Positions 1-5,612 of a DNA stretch of 5,736 nucleotides are shown in pieces. Source of the DNA: Actinomycetes bacterium (lineage in GTDB: Bacteria; Actinomycetota; Actinomycetes; Propionibacteriales; Propionibacteriaceae); NCBI GenBank assembly GCA_009785885.1, contig WQUE01000112.1, positions 1 to 5,736 of the forward strand, in the 5' to 3' direction. The translations under genes were made by a program, and so were the position numbers. The number at the start of each line of letters is the position of its first letter. The stretch's first letter is position 1. Below the pieces are notes generated by a model. That model saw only the letters and a program-made list of their open reading frames with translations. It ran no database searches and was not told the origin of the DNA.

Positions 1-831
1 CAGATCCGACTGAGCGAATCGATCAAGCGGCAGACGCTCATCAAGGGGCAACTCGTCTGCGCCTACGACGAGTTCTCCTCCGACTCGCCCCACAACCAGG
101 CGCTGAAATCGGTGATGCGCCTGCTGCTTTGGCACGGCGACGTTTCCGCCGACCGGAAGCGCCGTCTCCGTCGACTGCTGGCCTTCCTGGACGACGTCAC
201 CGACGTCGAACCGTCCGCCATCCGCTGGGACACGCTGCGCTACCACCGCAACAACGCCACCTACCGCATGCTGCTCGGCATCTGCCGACTCATCGTCGAG
301 GGGCTCCTGCAGACCACCACGGCCGGACCGCACCGCCTGCGGAACTGGCTGAACGACGAGACGATGGCTGCGCTGTACGAGCGGTTCGTCCGCGCCTACT
401 ACCAACGCCACCACGACGCTTGGAGCCCCCGGGCGCGCTACATCGACTGGGATCTCGCCCCTGGCGACACTCCGCCGTTCGTGCCGCAGATGAAGACGGA
501 CGTGACGATGGAGTGGCACGGCCGGACACTGATCATCGACACGAAATGGTACGGCCACACGATGCAGCGGTCGTACCGGGCCGACCACGACACGTTCATT
601 TCCGGGAACCTCTACCAGATCTACACCTACGTCAAGAACGCCGACCGGGAACGCACGGGCAACGTCTCCGGCGTGCTGCTGTACGCGAAGACCGACGAGA
701 CCGTCACTCCCGACACCGACCTCGTGATCGGTGGCAACCCCATCAGACTCACGACACTCGACCTCGACCAGGACTGGGATGGTATCGTCGCCCAACTGGA
801 GTCGTTGGGCGCATGGCTGAGCGCAACCTAA
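1..831 (+). CDS. mcrC: McrC-like subunit of a McrBC-type 5-methylcytosine restriction system (5' end outside the window)
   Basis: The reading frame is open from base 1 and ends at TAA 829-831, giving 276 visible residues with no start codon of its own in view. GTG 112 and ATG 115 are internal, because the residues before them (VCAYDEFSSD at 19-28, then NQALK) already match the McrC pattern. In the McrBC family, McrB is the GTP-driven motor that recognises modified DNA, and McrC carries the PD-(D/E)XK nuclease. The nuclease core is visible: E127 in ALYERFV, D167 in MKTDV, then D180 and K182 in IIDTKWY. After it comes GNLYQIYTYV (202-211), the NLYQ-type helix typical of McrC C-termini. Full McrC proteins usually have about 350-450 residues, so roughly a quarter or more is missing upstream, where mcrB would also be expected. 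No break is seen in the visible part. The family call is firm; the modification it recognises cannot be told. Confidence 0.9.
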   Translation, partial: QIRLSESIKRQTLIKGQLVCAYDEFSSDSPHNQALKSVMRLLLWHGDVSADRKRRLRRLLAFLDDVTDVEPSAIRWDTLRYHRNNATYRMLLGICRLIVEGLLQTTTAGPHRLRNWLNDETMAALYERFVRAYYQRHHDAWSPRARYIDWDLAPGDTPPFVPQMKTDVTMEWHGRTLIIDTKWYGHTMQRSYRADHDTFISGNLYQIYTYVKNADRERTGNVSGVLLYAKTDETVTPDTDLVIGGNPIRLTTLDLDQDWDGIVAQLESLGAWLSAT

Positions 832-1261
832 CCGGTCGCCCGCGCGACGCCCCCGCGCCTACGGCAGGGTCGGCAGCCCCCCAGGCGCGGGACCGAGCGA
901 GCAGGCGGTCGTCGAAAGTGGCGACTCTGGCGCCGCAATGACGGGCAACCCACAACACCAGGGCGTCCGGCATCTTCAGGCCGGACTCGCGGCGGGTGGC
1001 GGCGATGTCCAGCATGTCCGCCGCACTGACCGGCACGACGTCCACGCCCAGATCGTCCAGCAACTCGCACCATCCGCGCGACCCGGCGCGGAGTGGGTAG
1101 ACCATCACCTCGGCCCCGGTGATGGCGGTGATCGCGAACGTGTCGGCCGTCGCGAGGATCTGTCGGGCTGCCCGATGGAACGAGTTCGCGCGGTGAGTGA
1201 ACGCGATCAAGACACAGGCGTCCAGGCGTTGGTACGTATGCAATCGGTGCTCACCCTTCAC
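749..1261 (-). CDS. Orphan PIN-domain (VapC-like) ribonuclease, probably frameshifted near its 3' end
   Basis: PIN-domain proteins are Mg-dependent ribonucleases, and VapC toxins of this fold mostly cut tRNA or rRNA. Numbered from the TTG at 1243, the residues that bind metal are all present: D8 (RLDACVLIAF), E45 (TGAEVM), D93 (KMPDALV) and D111/D112 (ATFDDRLL). Two starts are possible. GTG 1261 has GGAGGGA 12 nt upstream. TTG 1243 has AAGGGTGAG 6 nt upstream and gives the short lead-in usual before the first Asp. As it stands, the frame runs on to TGA 749-751, adds a tail of low-complexity residues, and overlaps the convergent mcrC by 83 bp. Removing one base from the six-C run at 877-882 would instead end the protein as AWGLPTLP at TAG 859-861. 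That gives 127 residues, the normal VapC size, with no overlap. No antitoxin gene is visible: upstream on this strand lies the antisense of cysS. The PIN call is firm; toxicity and target are inference. Confidence 0.82.
   Translation of the reverse strand: MKGEHRLHTYQRLDACVLIAFTHRANSFHRAARQILATADTFAITAITGAEVMVYPLRAGSRGWCELLDDLGVDVVPVSAADMLDIAATRRESGLKMPDALVLWVARHCGARVATFDDRLLARSRAWGAADPAVGAGASRGRPVRLRSAMRPTTPVGRRYHPSPGRGRVS
835..848. terminator. Possible small hairpin between convergent mcrC and PIN gene
   Basis: GTCGC (835-839) and GCGAC (844-848) can pair around a four-base loop. The hairpin sits between the mcrC stop (829-831) and the proposed original PIN stop (859-861), where a shared terminator for convergent genes would be expected. 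The stem is only 5 bp and no T-run follows on either strand, so this is a weak call. Confidence 0.2.
877..882 (-). other. Homopolymer (C6 on +, G6 on -) at the likely frameshift in the PIN gene
   Basis: The run lies between the codons for AW and the poor-quality tail of the PIN protein. With five bases rather than six, the frame would read WGLPTLP and stop at 859-861. The extra base could be a sequencing or assembly error, a fixed inactivating mutation, or a switchable tract. The PIN catalytic core lies upstream and is unaffected. Confidence 0.6.
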
Positions 1262-1338
1262 GGCCCGCGTCGTTCCCTCCGTCCGGCCGCCCGATCCCCG
1301 GACCGTCCCTCCGACGAAGGCCGCCGGGCCCGTCCGGA

Positions 1339-1344
1339 TAGACT
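1339..1344 (+). promoter_or_regulatory. -10 box TAGACT of cysS, leaderless arrangement
   Basis: TAGACT fits the actinobacterial TANNNT -10 pattern and ends 7 nt before the GTG at 1352. Transcription would therefore begin at or next to the start codon. No Shine-Dalgarno sequence lies before the GTG, which agrees with a leaderless mRNA. No clear -35 box is seen at the normal spacing. The lack of a leader rules out a T-box or other leader-type control of this synthetase. Confidence 0.65.
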
Positions 1345-1351
1345 GGCGCCC

Positions 1352-2764
1352 GTGAGCTACCGCATCTATGACGAGCGCAGCGGGGCGGTCGTGCCCCTGG
1401 AAACCGTGGTGAACGGCCGGGTGTCCATCTACTGCTGCGGGCTCACCGTGCAGGCCTCGCCCCACCTCGGCCACATGCGCTGGGAGGTCGTCTTCGACGT
1501 GCTGCGCCGGTGGCTGCGGGCGTCGGGACACCAGGTCACGATGGTCGTGAACGTCACCGACATCAACGACAAGATCGAGACGAAGGCGCGCGACCGGGGC
1601 CTGGAGTGGTACCAGGTGGCCTACGAGGTCGAGCTCGAGCTGCACCGCGCCCGCGCCGCGCTGGGCATCACGCCCCCCGACTACGAGCCGCGCGCGTCCG
1701 GACACATCCCCGACCAGATCGCCCTGATCGCCCGGCTGATCGACGCCGGCCACGCCTACCCCGCCGCCGACGGCTCCGGCGATGTCTACTTCGACGTCCG
1801 GTCCTGGCCCCGGTATGGCGAGCTGACCAGGCAGAACATCGCCGACATGCATGACGACGACGAGGCCCCGGCGCGCGCCAAGCGCGACCCGCACGACTTC
1901 GCCCTGTGGAAGGGCGCGAAGCCCACCGACCCGCCGACCGCCACGTGGGACTCCCCCTGGGGACGGGGCCGTCCCGGCTGGCACCTCGAATGCTCGGCGA
2001 TGGCCACGAAGTACCTTGGCGACACGTTCGACATCCACGGCGGCGGCCTCGACCTGCGCTTCCCGCACCACGAGAACGAGCAGGCCCAGGCGCAGGCCGC
2101 GGGGTACGGCTTCGCCCGCCACTGGATGCACAACGCGTTCGTCACGATGGCGAACGAGAAGATGAGCAAGTCGCTCGGCAACGGCGCGCAGGTGATGCAG
2201 GTCGTCCGGCGCACGCCCGGCCGGGCCGTCCGGTTGTACCTTGCCGCCCCGCACTACCGCTCGACGATCGACTTCTCCGACGACGCCCTCGACGAGGCCA
2301 CCGCCCAGATCGGGCGCATCGACACGTACCTCGCGCGCTGCGGCGTCGCGGAGCGCGCCACGTTCGACGCCGCCGACCTGCCATCCGCGTTCACCGACGC
2401 CCTCGACGACGACCTGGGGACGCCCGCCGCGTTCGCCTGCCTGTTCGACACGATCCGGGCCGGCCACAAGGCCCTCGACGCCGGGGACGCGCCCGCCGCC
2501 GACGACGCCCTGCGCGTCGTCCGGGCGATGCTGCACGTCCTCGGGCTCGACCCGTACGACCCCGAGTGGGCCGACGCCCCCGGGGCCGGCCCGGACCTCA
2601 CGGACACCGTCGACGGTCTCGTGCGCCTCGTGCTCGACCAGCGGGCCCTGGCCCGCGAGCGCAAGGACTGGGACGCCGCCGACCGCCTCCGCGACCGCCT
2701 CGGCGCCTTGGGTCTGCGCATCGCGGACGGCCCCACCGGGGCCCGCTGGACCCTCGACCGCTGA
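1352..2764 (+). CDS. cysS: Cysteinyl-tRNA synthetase (class I)
   Basis: CysRS charges tRNA-Cys with cysteine using ATP in the cytoplasm and is normally essential. The 470-residue length is typical for the family. The class I signatures are HLGH at 38-41 (the HIGH motif) and KMSKS at 270-274. The zinc site that selects cysteine is complete: C29, C214 (WHLECSAM), H239 and E243 (FPHHENE). The stretch WGRGRPGWHLECSAM to FDIHGGGLDLRFPHHENE (204-243) is strongly conserved. The C-terminus ends with the CysRS signature RKDWDAADRLRDRLGALGLRIADGPTGARW. Together with the length, this excludes MshC, the shorter mycothiol-pathway paralogue. The GTG start was chosen because translation from it begins with the expected YRIYDERSG and because of the leaderless promoter. 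The open frame upstream of 1352 lacks similarity and lies antisense to the PIN gene. Small departures are YCCGLT (28-32), where actinobacterial enzymes mostly have YVCGAT, and INDK (71-74), where IDDK is usual. The rlmB gene downstream suggests this is the housekeeping copy. Confidence 0.97.
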   Translation: MSYRIYDERSGAVVPLETVVNGRVSIYCCGLTVQASPHLGHMRWEVVFDVLRRWLRASGHQVTMVVNVTDINDKIETKARDRGLEWYQVAYEVELELHRARAALGITPPDYEPRASGHIPDQIALIARLIDAGHAYPAADGSGDVYFDVRSWPRYGELTRQNIADMHDDDEAPARAKRDPHDFALWKGAKPTDPPTATWDSPWGRGRPGWHLECSAMATKYLGDTFDIHGGGLDLRFPHHENEQAQAQAAGYGFARHWMHNAFVTMANEKMSKSLGNGAQVMQVVRRTPGRAVRLYLAAPHYRSTIDFSDDALDEATAQIGRIDTYLARCGVAERATFDAADLPSAFTDALDDDLGTPAAFACLFDTIRAGHKALDAGDAPAADDALRVVRAMLHVLGLDPYDPEWADAPGAGPDLTDTVDGLVRLVLDQRALARERKDWDAADRLRDRLGALGLRIADGPTGARWTLDR

Positions 2765-2790
2765 GGCCACGTGCCCGCCGGCGCGCCGAC

Positions 2791-2809
2791 TCGCCTTGCC
2801 ACAAGGCGA
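2791..2809. terminator. Perfect 8-bp hairpin after cysS, possible bidirectional terminator
   Basis: TCGCCTTG (2791-2798) pairs perfectly with CAAGGCGA (2802-2809) around the loop CCA. It begins 27 bp after the cysS stop, inside the 105-bp gap between cysS and the convergent small gene, where a two-way terminator would be placed. There is no T-run on either side, so it is not a classic intrinsic terminator, although high-GC bacteria often use hairpins without one. Confidence 0.4.
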
Positions 2810-2869
2810 TCACCTGCCCCGCGGACGAGAGGCGTCCCGCCGGGCGGCATCACCCTGACCGGCCTGGCA

Positions 2870-3097
2870 CTACATCGTCGAGGCCATGTGGGCGGCGGCC
2901 TGCCTGAACTCCTCGATGAACTCCGGACGGAGCAGGGCCATGATCCTCGGTACAACACCCCTCATGTACTCGGCATCGAACGTGCCTGCGTCCTGACGGG
3001 CGAAGCTGTCCGCCAGGATCGTCTCCAGCTCGGCCGCCTTCCCCTCCTGCACCCGATCCATCACGAACGCGTGGAACTTCGCCTGGCCCGGATTCAT
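2870..3097 (-). CDS. Small conserved-looking protein of unknown function (75 aa)
   Basis: The ATG at 3097 follows GGGAGGAAGC, a near-perfect ribosome binding site with about 5 nt spacing, which fixes the start; the gene ends at TAG 2870-2872. The 75-residue product is soluble and mostly helical, with no membrane segment or signal peptide. It reads MNPGQAKFHAFVMDRV, then EGKAAELETILADSFARQ, a short AGTFDAEY turn, and VVPRIMALLRPEFIEEFRQA, ending in HMASTM. The layout of FVMDRVQEGK, ADSFARQDAGTFD and MALLRPE resembles small uncharacterised proteins I recall from Gram-positive genomes, but I cannot name a family. A longer open frame continues upstream on this strand through the DUF2975 gene; that part is a shadow. 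The gene converges on cysS and diverges from the DUF2975 operon, with TACACT (3135-3140) as a possible -10 box. It is probably a real gene of unknown role. Confidence 0.78.
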   Translation of the reverse strand: MNPGQAKFHAFVMDRVQEGKAAELETILADSFARQDAGTFDAEYMRGVVPRIMALLRPEFIEEFRQAAAHMASTM

Positions 3098-3134
3098 GCT
3101 TCCTCCCGTCTGCGCGCGCGGCGCACCCGCCCCC

Positions 3135-3140
3135 AGTGTA
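3135..3140 (-). promoter_or_regulatory. Possible -10 box (TACACT) for the 75-aa gene
   Basis: On the minus strand TACACT fits the TANNNT pattern and would start transcription near 3128. That gives a leader of about 30 nt, enough to hold the GGGAGGAAGC ribosome binding site. No good -35 box is seen. Confidence 0.4.
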
Positions 3141-3186
3141 CGGACGGGCGACGCCCCGGACCGAAGCGGCCAAACATGCCGACTAT

Positions 3187-3249
3187 CGAGCGATTCATCT
3201 CGTTCGCCGATAGATTCATATCGACAAACGATAGGTTGATGTGCTAGGC
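3187..3249 (+). repeat. Three 21-bp-spaced direct repeats, likely operator of the DUF2975-HTH-DUF4173 operon
   Basis: Three related 12-mers begin exactly 21 bp apart: CGAGCGATTCAT at 3187, CGATAGATTCAT at 3208 and CGATAGGTTGAT at 3229. The spacing is two helical turns, so bound proteins would sit on the same DNA face. The first two also head 16-bp imperfect palindromes: CGAG-8-CTCG (3187-3202) and CGATA-6-TATCG (3208-3223). The third lacks the right half and instead runs into the -10 box. The block covers the -35 and -10 elements, as a repressor operator would. The HTH protein encoded two genes on is the obvious candidate to bind it. The repeats are seen directly; the operator role is inferred. 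Confidence 0.7.
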
Positions 3250-3250
3250 T
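3221..3250 (+). promoter_or_regulatory. Promoter of the DUF2975 operon (TCGACA, 18 bp, TAGGCT), leaderless
   Basis: TCGACA (3221-3226) differs from the TTGACA consensus at one base, and TAGGCT (3245-3250) fits the TANNNT -10 pattern; the gap is 18 bp. The -10 box ends 7 nt before ATG 3258 and no Shine-Dalgarno precedes that ATG, so the transcript should start at or beside the start codon. The promoter is embedded in the three 21-bp repeats. Confidence 0.7.
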
Positions 3251-3257
3251 CGGCGGC

Positions 3258-3722
3258 ATGCCACGCTGGAACACCAAGCGGTCGACGCAGGCGTCGATCA
3301 TCGCCACCGGAGGTGCGATCGTCGTCGCCATCACGACCGCATGCCTGCTGCCCTTCGTCCCCCGCGTCAACCAGGACGGCCCCGTCCGCGTCGACCCGGA
3401 CTGGTTCACCCGCGCCCTGCCCGCCATGTACCTATGCCTGGCCGCCGGGCTGGCCGCCCTGGTCACCCTGCTCGTCGTCCTCGTCGCGATCCTCCACGAC
3501 GAGGTCTTCACGACCGCGAACGTCGCCCGCCTCCGCGCCATCTCGTGGTGCGGCGTGGCCATCGCGCTCGTGTGCGTCGTCGCGGGATTCGCAACCGGTG
3601 CCGTCATCGCCTGGCTGGTCATCGCCCTGATCGCCGGCTTCATGGCCCTCATCATGCGGATCGTCAAGAACGTCATCGACACCGCGCGCGTCCTCCAAGA
3701 AGACGCCGACTACACCATCTGA
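3258..3722 (+). CDS. DUF2975-like four-helix membrane protein
   Basis: This 154-residue protein has a short basic N-terminus (MPRWNTKRS) and about four membrane segments, near residues 12-34, 55-80, 94-113 and 116-136. The loop between helices 2 and 3 reads EVFTTANVARLRAISWC, matching the conserved loop of DUF2975 proteins (a phenylalanine, then N and LR-I). The C-terminus, VIDTARVLQEDADYTI, also fits the acidic ending typical of that family. DUF2975 proteins have no established function. They are very often encoded directly before a small YozG-like HTH regulator, which is exactly the arrangement here: the next gene starts 10 bp after the TGA. The ATG at 3258 is supported by the leaderless promoter. 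Family assignment rests on motif and context, without an alignment. Confidence 0.8.
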   Translation: MPRWNTKRSTQASIIATGGAIVVAITTACLLPFVPRVNQDGPVRVDPDWFTRALPAMYLCLAAGLAALVTLLVVLVAILHDEVFTTANVARLRAISWCGVAIALVCVVAGFATGAVIAWLVIALIAGFMALIMRIVKNVIDTARVLQEDADYTI

Positions 3723-3732
3723 GGAGGCGTAC

Positions 3733-3957
3733 ATGCCGATCACCGTGAACCTGGACGTCGTCATGGCGCGCCGCCGCGTCGGCGTCGGCGAGCTTGCCGA
3801 GCGCGTGGGCATCACGCCCGCCAACCTGTCCATCCTGAAGAACGACAAGGCCCGCGCCATCCGCTTCTCGACGCTGGAGGCCCTGTGCCGCGAGCTCGGC
3901 TGCCAGCCGGGCGACCTGTTGAGCTACGACGAGGAGGAGACCAACGATGAGCATTGA
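3733..3957 (+). CDS. Xre/Cro-type helix-turn-helix regulator (YozG-like)
   Basis: This 74-residue protein is almost entirely a Cro/C1-type HTH domain. The helix-turn-helix spans about residues 16-40 (VGVGELAERVGITPANLSILKNDKA). It is followed by IRFSTLEALCRELGCQPGDLL (43-63), the closing pair of helices, with the YozG-type ending. The tail is acidic (SYDEEETNDEH). The ATG is preceded by GAGGAGG with 5 nt spacing, part of it formed by the stop region of the gene before. The next gene overlaps its last 11 nt, so all three genes are surely co-transcribed. There is no ligand or sensor domain, so any signal must come from the partner membrane proteins or from protein level. It probably regulates its own operon through the repeats at 3187-3249; that is inference. 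Confidence 0.93.
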   Translation: MPITVNLDVVMARRRVGVGELAERVGITPANLSILKNDKARAIRFSTLEALCRELGCQPGDLLSYDEEETNDEH

Positions 3958-5578
3958 TACCGGCGTCCCCAGGCTGACCCGGCCGCCAATCCCCGTCACC
4001 CCACCACCCCACGTCAGGCGGACGTACGACGTCACGGCGCGGGACGGCGTATTCGCCCTCGTCCTGCTCGTGGTCGGCTACGTGTGGTGGGACTGGCTGT
4101 GGCCCCGCTCGACGGCGATCGTGATCCAGGACAGCCCTACGAGCGGGCAGGTCTGGTACCAGGATTGGCTGCCCGGCGCGGGCGTCCCGGCGTTCTTCGT
4201 CCTCGCCCTGGCCGTCTCGGTCGCCTACTACCGGCTGGCGGGCGTGCCCCTCACCCGGACGGCGTACGCCGGCGCCGCTCTGCTGCTCGTCGCCACCGGA
4301 CCGTTCGTCCTGTACAGCACGACCGCGCTGCACCTTCTGCTCGGGGCCGCCGTGCTTGCCGGCTTCATCGTCTGGCACGCCTCGGTGTGTCACGAGGACG
4401 GGCCGGGCACGTTCGGCCTGCGCCTGGCCACCCACGCGCTGAACCAGGGCCTCGCCCCGTTCCGAAACGCCGGCGCCTGGTGGGCGGCCCTGACCGTCGG
4501 ACTGCGCGGACACCGGCGCCCGGCCCAGGCGGTCGCCACGGTGATCGGGCTGATCGTGGCCGCACCCGTGATCGTCGTGGTGATCGCACTCCTGGCCTCC
4601 GCCGACACCGGTTTCTCCCATGTCGTGGAGTCCCTCGCCGGCGCGTTCGCCCACGTCAGCCCCGGACGGGTGTTCTGGCAGGCGGTCTTCGCCGTGCCCG
4701 TCGCCGCGTTCGCCGCGGGACTGCTGTACGCGAACGCGCACGCCCGCGGCGCCTCGACCGTATCCCCGGCCGCCCTGCGACGGGTGGGCCGGGCGCTGCA
4801 GCGCGTCCCGGTGACCGCCCTGGCCGCCCCGCTGGCCATCCTGTGCCTGATCTACGTCGTGTTCTTCGCCGCGATGGGCTCGTCCCTGTTCGCCGGGTTC
4901 GCCGGACACCTTCCGGACGGCTTCACGTACGCCTCCTTCGCCCGGCGCGGCTTCTTCGAGTTGGCCGGCGTCGCCGCCATCAACGCGGGCGTGATGGCGT
5001 TCGTCCACACGTTCGCGGTTCGGGCCGGCGGCCTGCCACGCTCCCTCCGGGCGTTCGGCGTCGCCCTGTCGGGGCTGACGCTCCTGCTGATCGCGACCTC
5101 GGCCAGCAAGCTCCTGCTGTACGTCAGCACGTACGGCCTGACGATGCTCCGGCTGGTCACCCTCGTATTCCTGGCCTGCCTGTTCGCCGTCTTCGCCCTC
5201 GTGCTGGCCCGGCACCTGCGGCGGTTCGACGTGTCGCGGCCCCTCGCCGGCGTCGTCCTCGTGGCGCTGCTCGGGCTCACCTGGGGCAATCCGCAGGGGC
5301 TCGTCGCCCGCTACGACGCCGACCGCTACCTGTCGGGCGACCTCGCGCAGATCGACGTCCCCTACCTCGCGGACAACCTCGGCGACGCCGCCATTCCCGC
5401 CCTTGCCGACCTCGCCGCCGCCGCACCGTCCCACCCCGCAGCCGGGCAGGCCGCACAAGCGGCGCTGGCCGAGTACGCGAAGAACGCACAGGCGATAGAC
5501 GCCGCCGGGGGTGTCCCGTGGATGGCCTGGACCTGGCAGCGGGCCCAGGCCGTCCGGATCGCCGAGGCGGCCGGCTGA
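3947..5578 (+). CDS. Polytopic membrane protein, DUF4153/DUF4173-like
   Basis: This 543-residue protein has a proline-rich cytoplasmic-looking N-terminus (residues 8-22) and about eleven membrane segments, near 34-52, 79-97, 105-123, 126-145, 197-218, 241-262, 289-309, 337-357, 369-391, 401-421 and 431-446. A soluble C-terminal domain of about 95 residues follows. The stretch FTYASFARRGFFELAGVAAINAGVM (326-350), then YVSTYGLTMLRLVTLVFL (392-409), and DADRYLSGDLAQIDVPYLADNLGDAAIPAL (457-486) match the conserved core of DUF4173-type proteins. Their function is unknown. The ATG overlaps the end of the HTH gene by 11 nt and has GAGGAGGAG just upstream, so translation is coupled. The C-terminal region is rich in Ala and Gln (487-516). 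Co-expression with the DUF2975 protein and HTH regulator suggests one membrane module, perhaps sensing or envelope-related, but no activity can be read from the sequence. Confidence 0.85.
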   Translation: MSIDTGVPRLTRPPIPVTPPPHVRRTYDVTARDGVFALVLLVVGYVWWDWLWPRSTAIVIQDSPTSGQVWYQDWLPGAGVPAFFVLALAVSVAYYRLAGVPLTRTAYAGAALLLVATGPFVLYSTTALHLLLGAAVLAGFIVWHASVCHEDGPGTFGLRLATHALNQGLAPFRNAGAWWAALTVGLRGHRRPAQAVATVIGLIVAAPVIVVVIALLASADTGFSHVVESLAGAFAHVSPGRVFWQAVFAVPVAAFAAGLLYANAHARGASTVSPAALRRVGRALQRVPVTALAAPLAILCLIYVVFFAAMGSSLFAGFAGHLPDGFTYASFARRGFFELAGVAAINAGVMAFVHTFAVRAGGLPRSLRAFGVALSGLTLLLIATSASKLLLYVSTYGLTMLRLVTLVFLACLFAVFALVLARHLRRFDVSRPLAGVVLVALLGLTWGNPQGLVARYDADRYLSGDLAQIDVPYLADNLGDAAIPALADLAAAAPSHPAAGQAAQAALAEYAKNAQAIDAAGGVPWMAWTWQRAQAVRIAEAAG

Positions 5579-5598
5579 GGGCGACCATGAGCCGCCGG

Positions 5599-5604
5599 TA
5601 GACT
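5599..5604 (+). promoter_or_regulatory. -10 box TAGACT of rlmB, leaderless arrangement
   Basis: TAGACT is the same hexamer as in the cysS promoter and ends 8 nt before ATG 5613. No Shine-Dalgarno precedes the ATG, so a leaderless transcript is likely. The box lies in the 34-bp gap after the membrane-protein gene, so rlmB need not depend on the upstream operon. No convincing -35 box is seen. Confidence 0.55.
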
Positions 5605-5612
5605 CAGACCTC

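Noticed and set aside
1280..1337. CGTCCGG repeats and a GTCCGG/CCGGAC inverted repeat in the PIN-cysS divergent gap
   Set aside because: Short G/C-only matches are expected by chance at this base composition and the spacing is not regular, unlike the 3187-3249 repeats.
938..1351. N-terminal extension of the cysS frame back to 938
   Set aside because: The residues before GTG 1352 have no CysRS similarity, lie antisense to the PIN gene, and are upstream of the cysS -10 box.
1262..2770. Long minus-strand open frame covering all of cysS in continuity with the PIN gene
   Set aside because: It is the antisense of cysS in high-GC DNA, made of low-complexity Gly/Val/Arg/Asp residues with no domain. 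Only the part from 1261 downward has PIN motifs.
5588..5602. Tiny ORF MSRR with ATG 5588 before rlmB, possible leader peptide
   Set aside because: Its stop codon is inside the proposed -10 box, so it would not be on the rlmB transcript; it has no ribosome binding site or attenuator hairpin.
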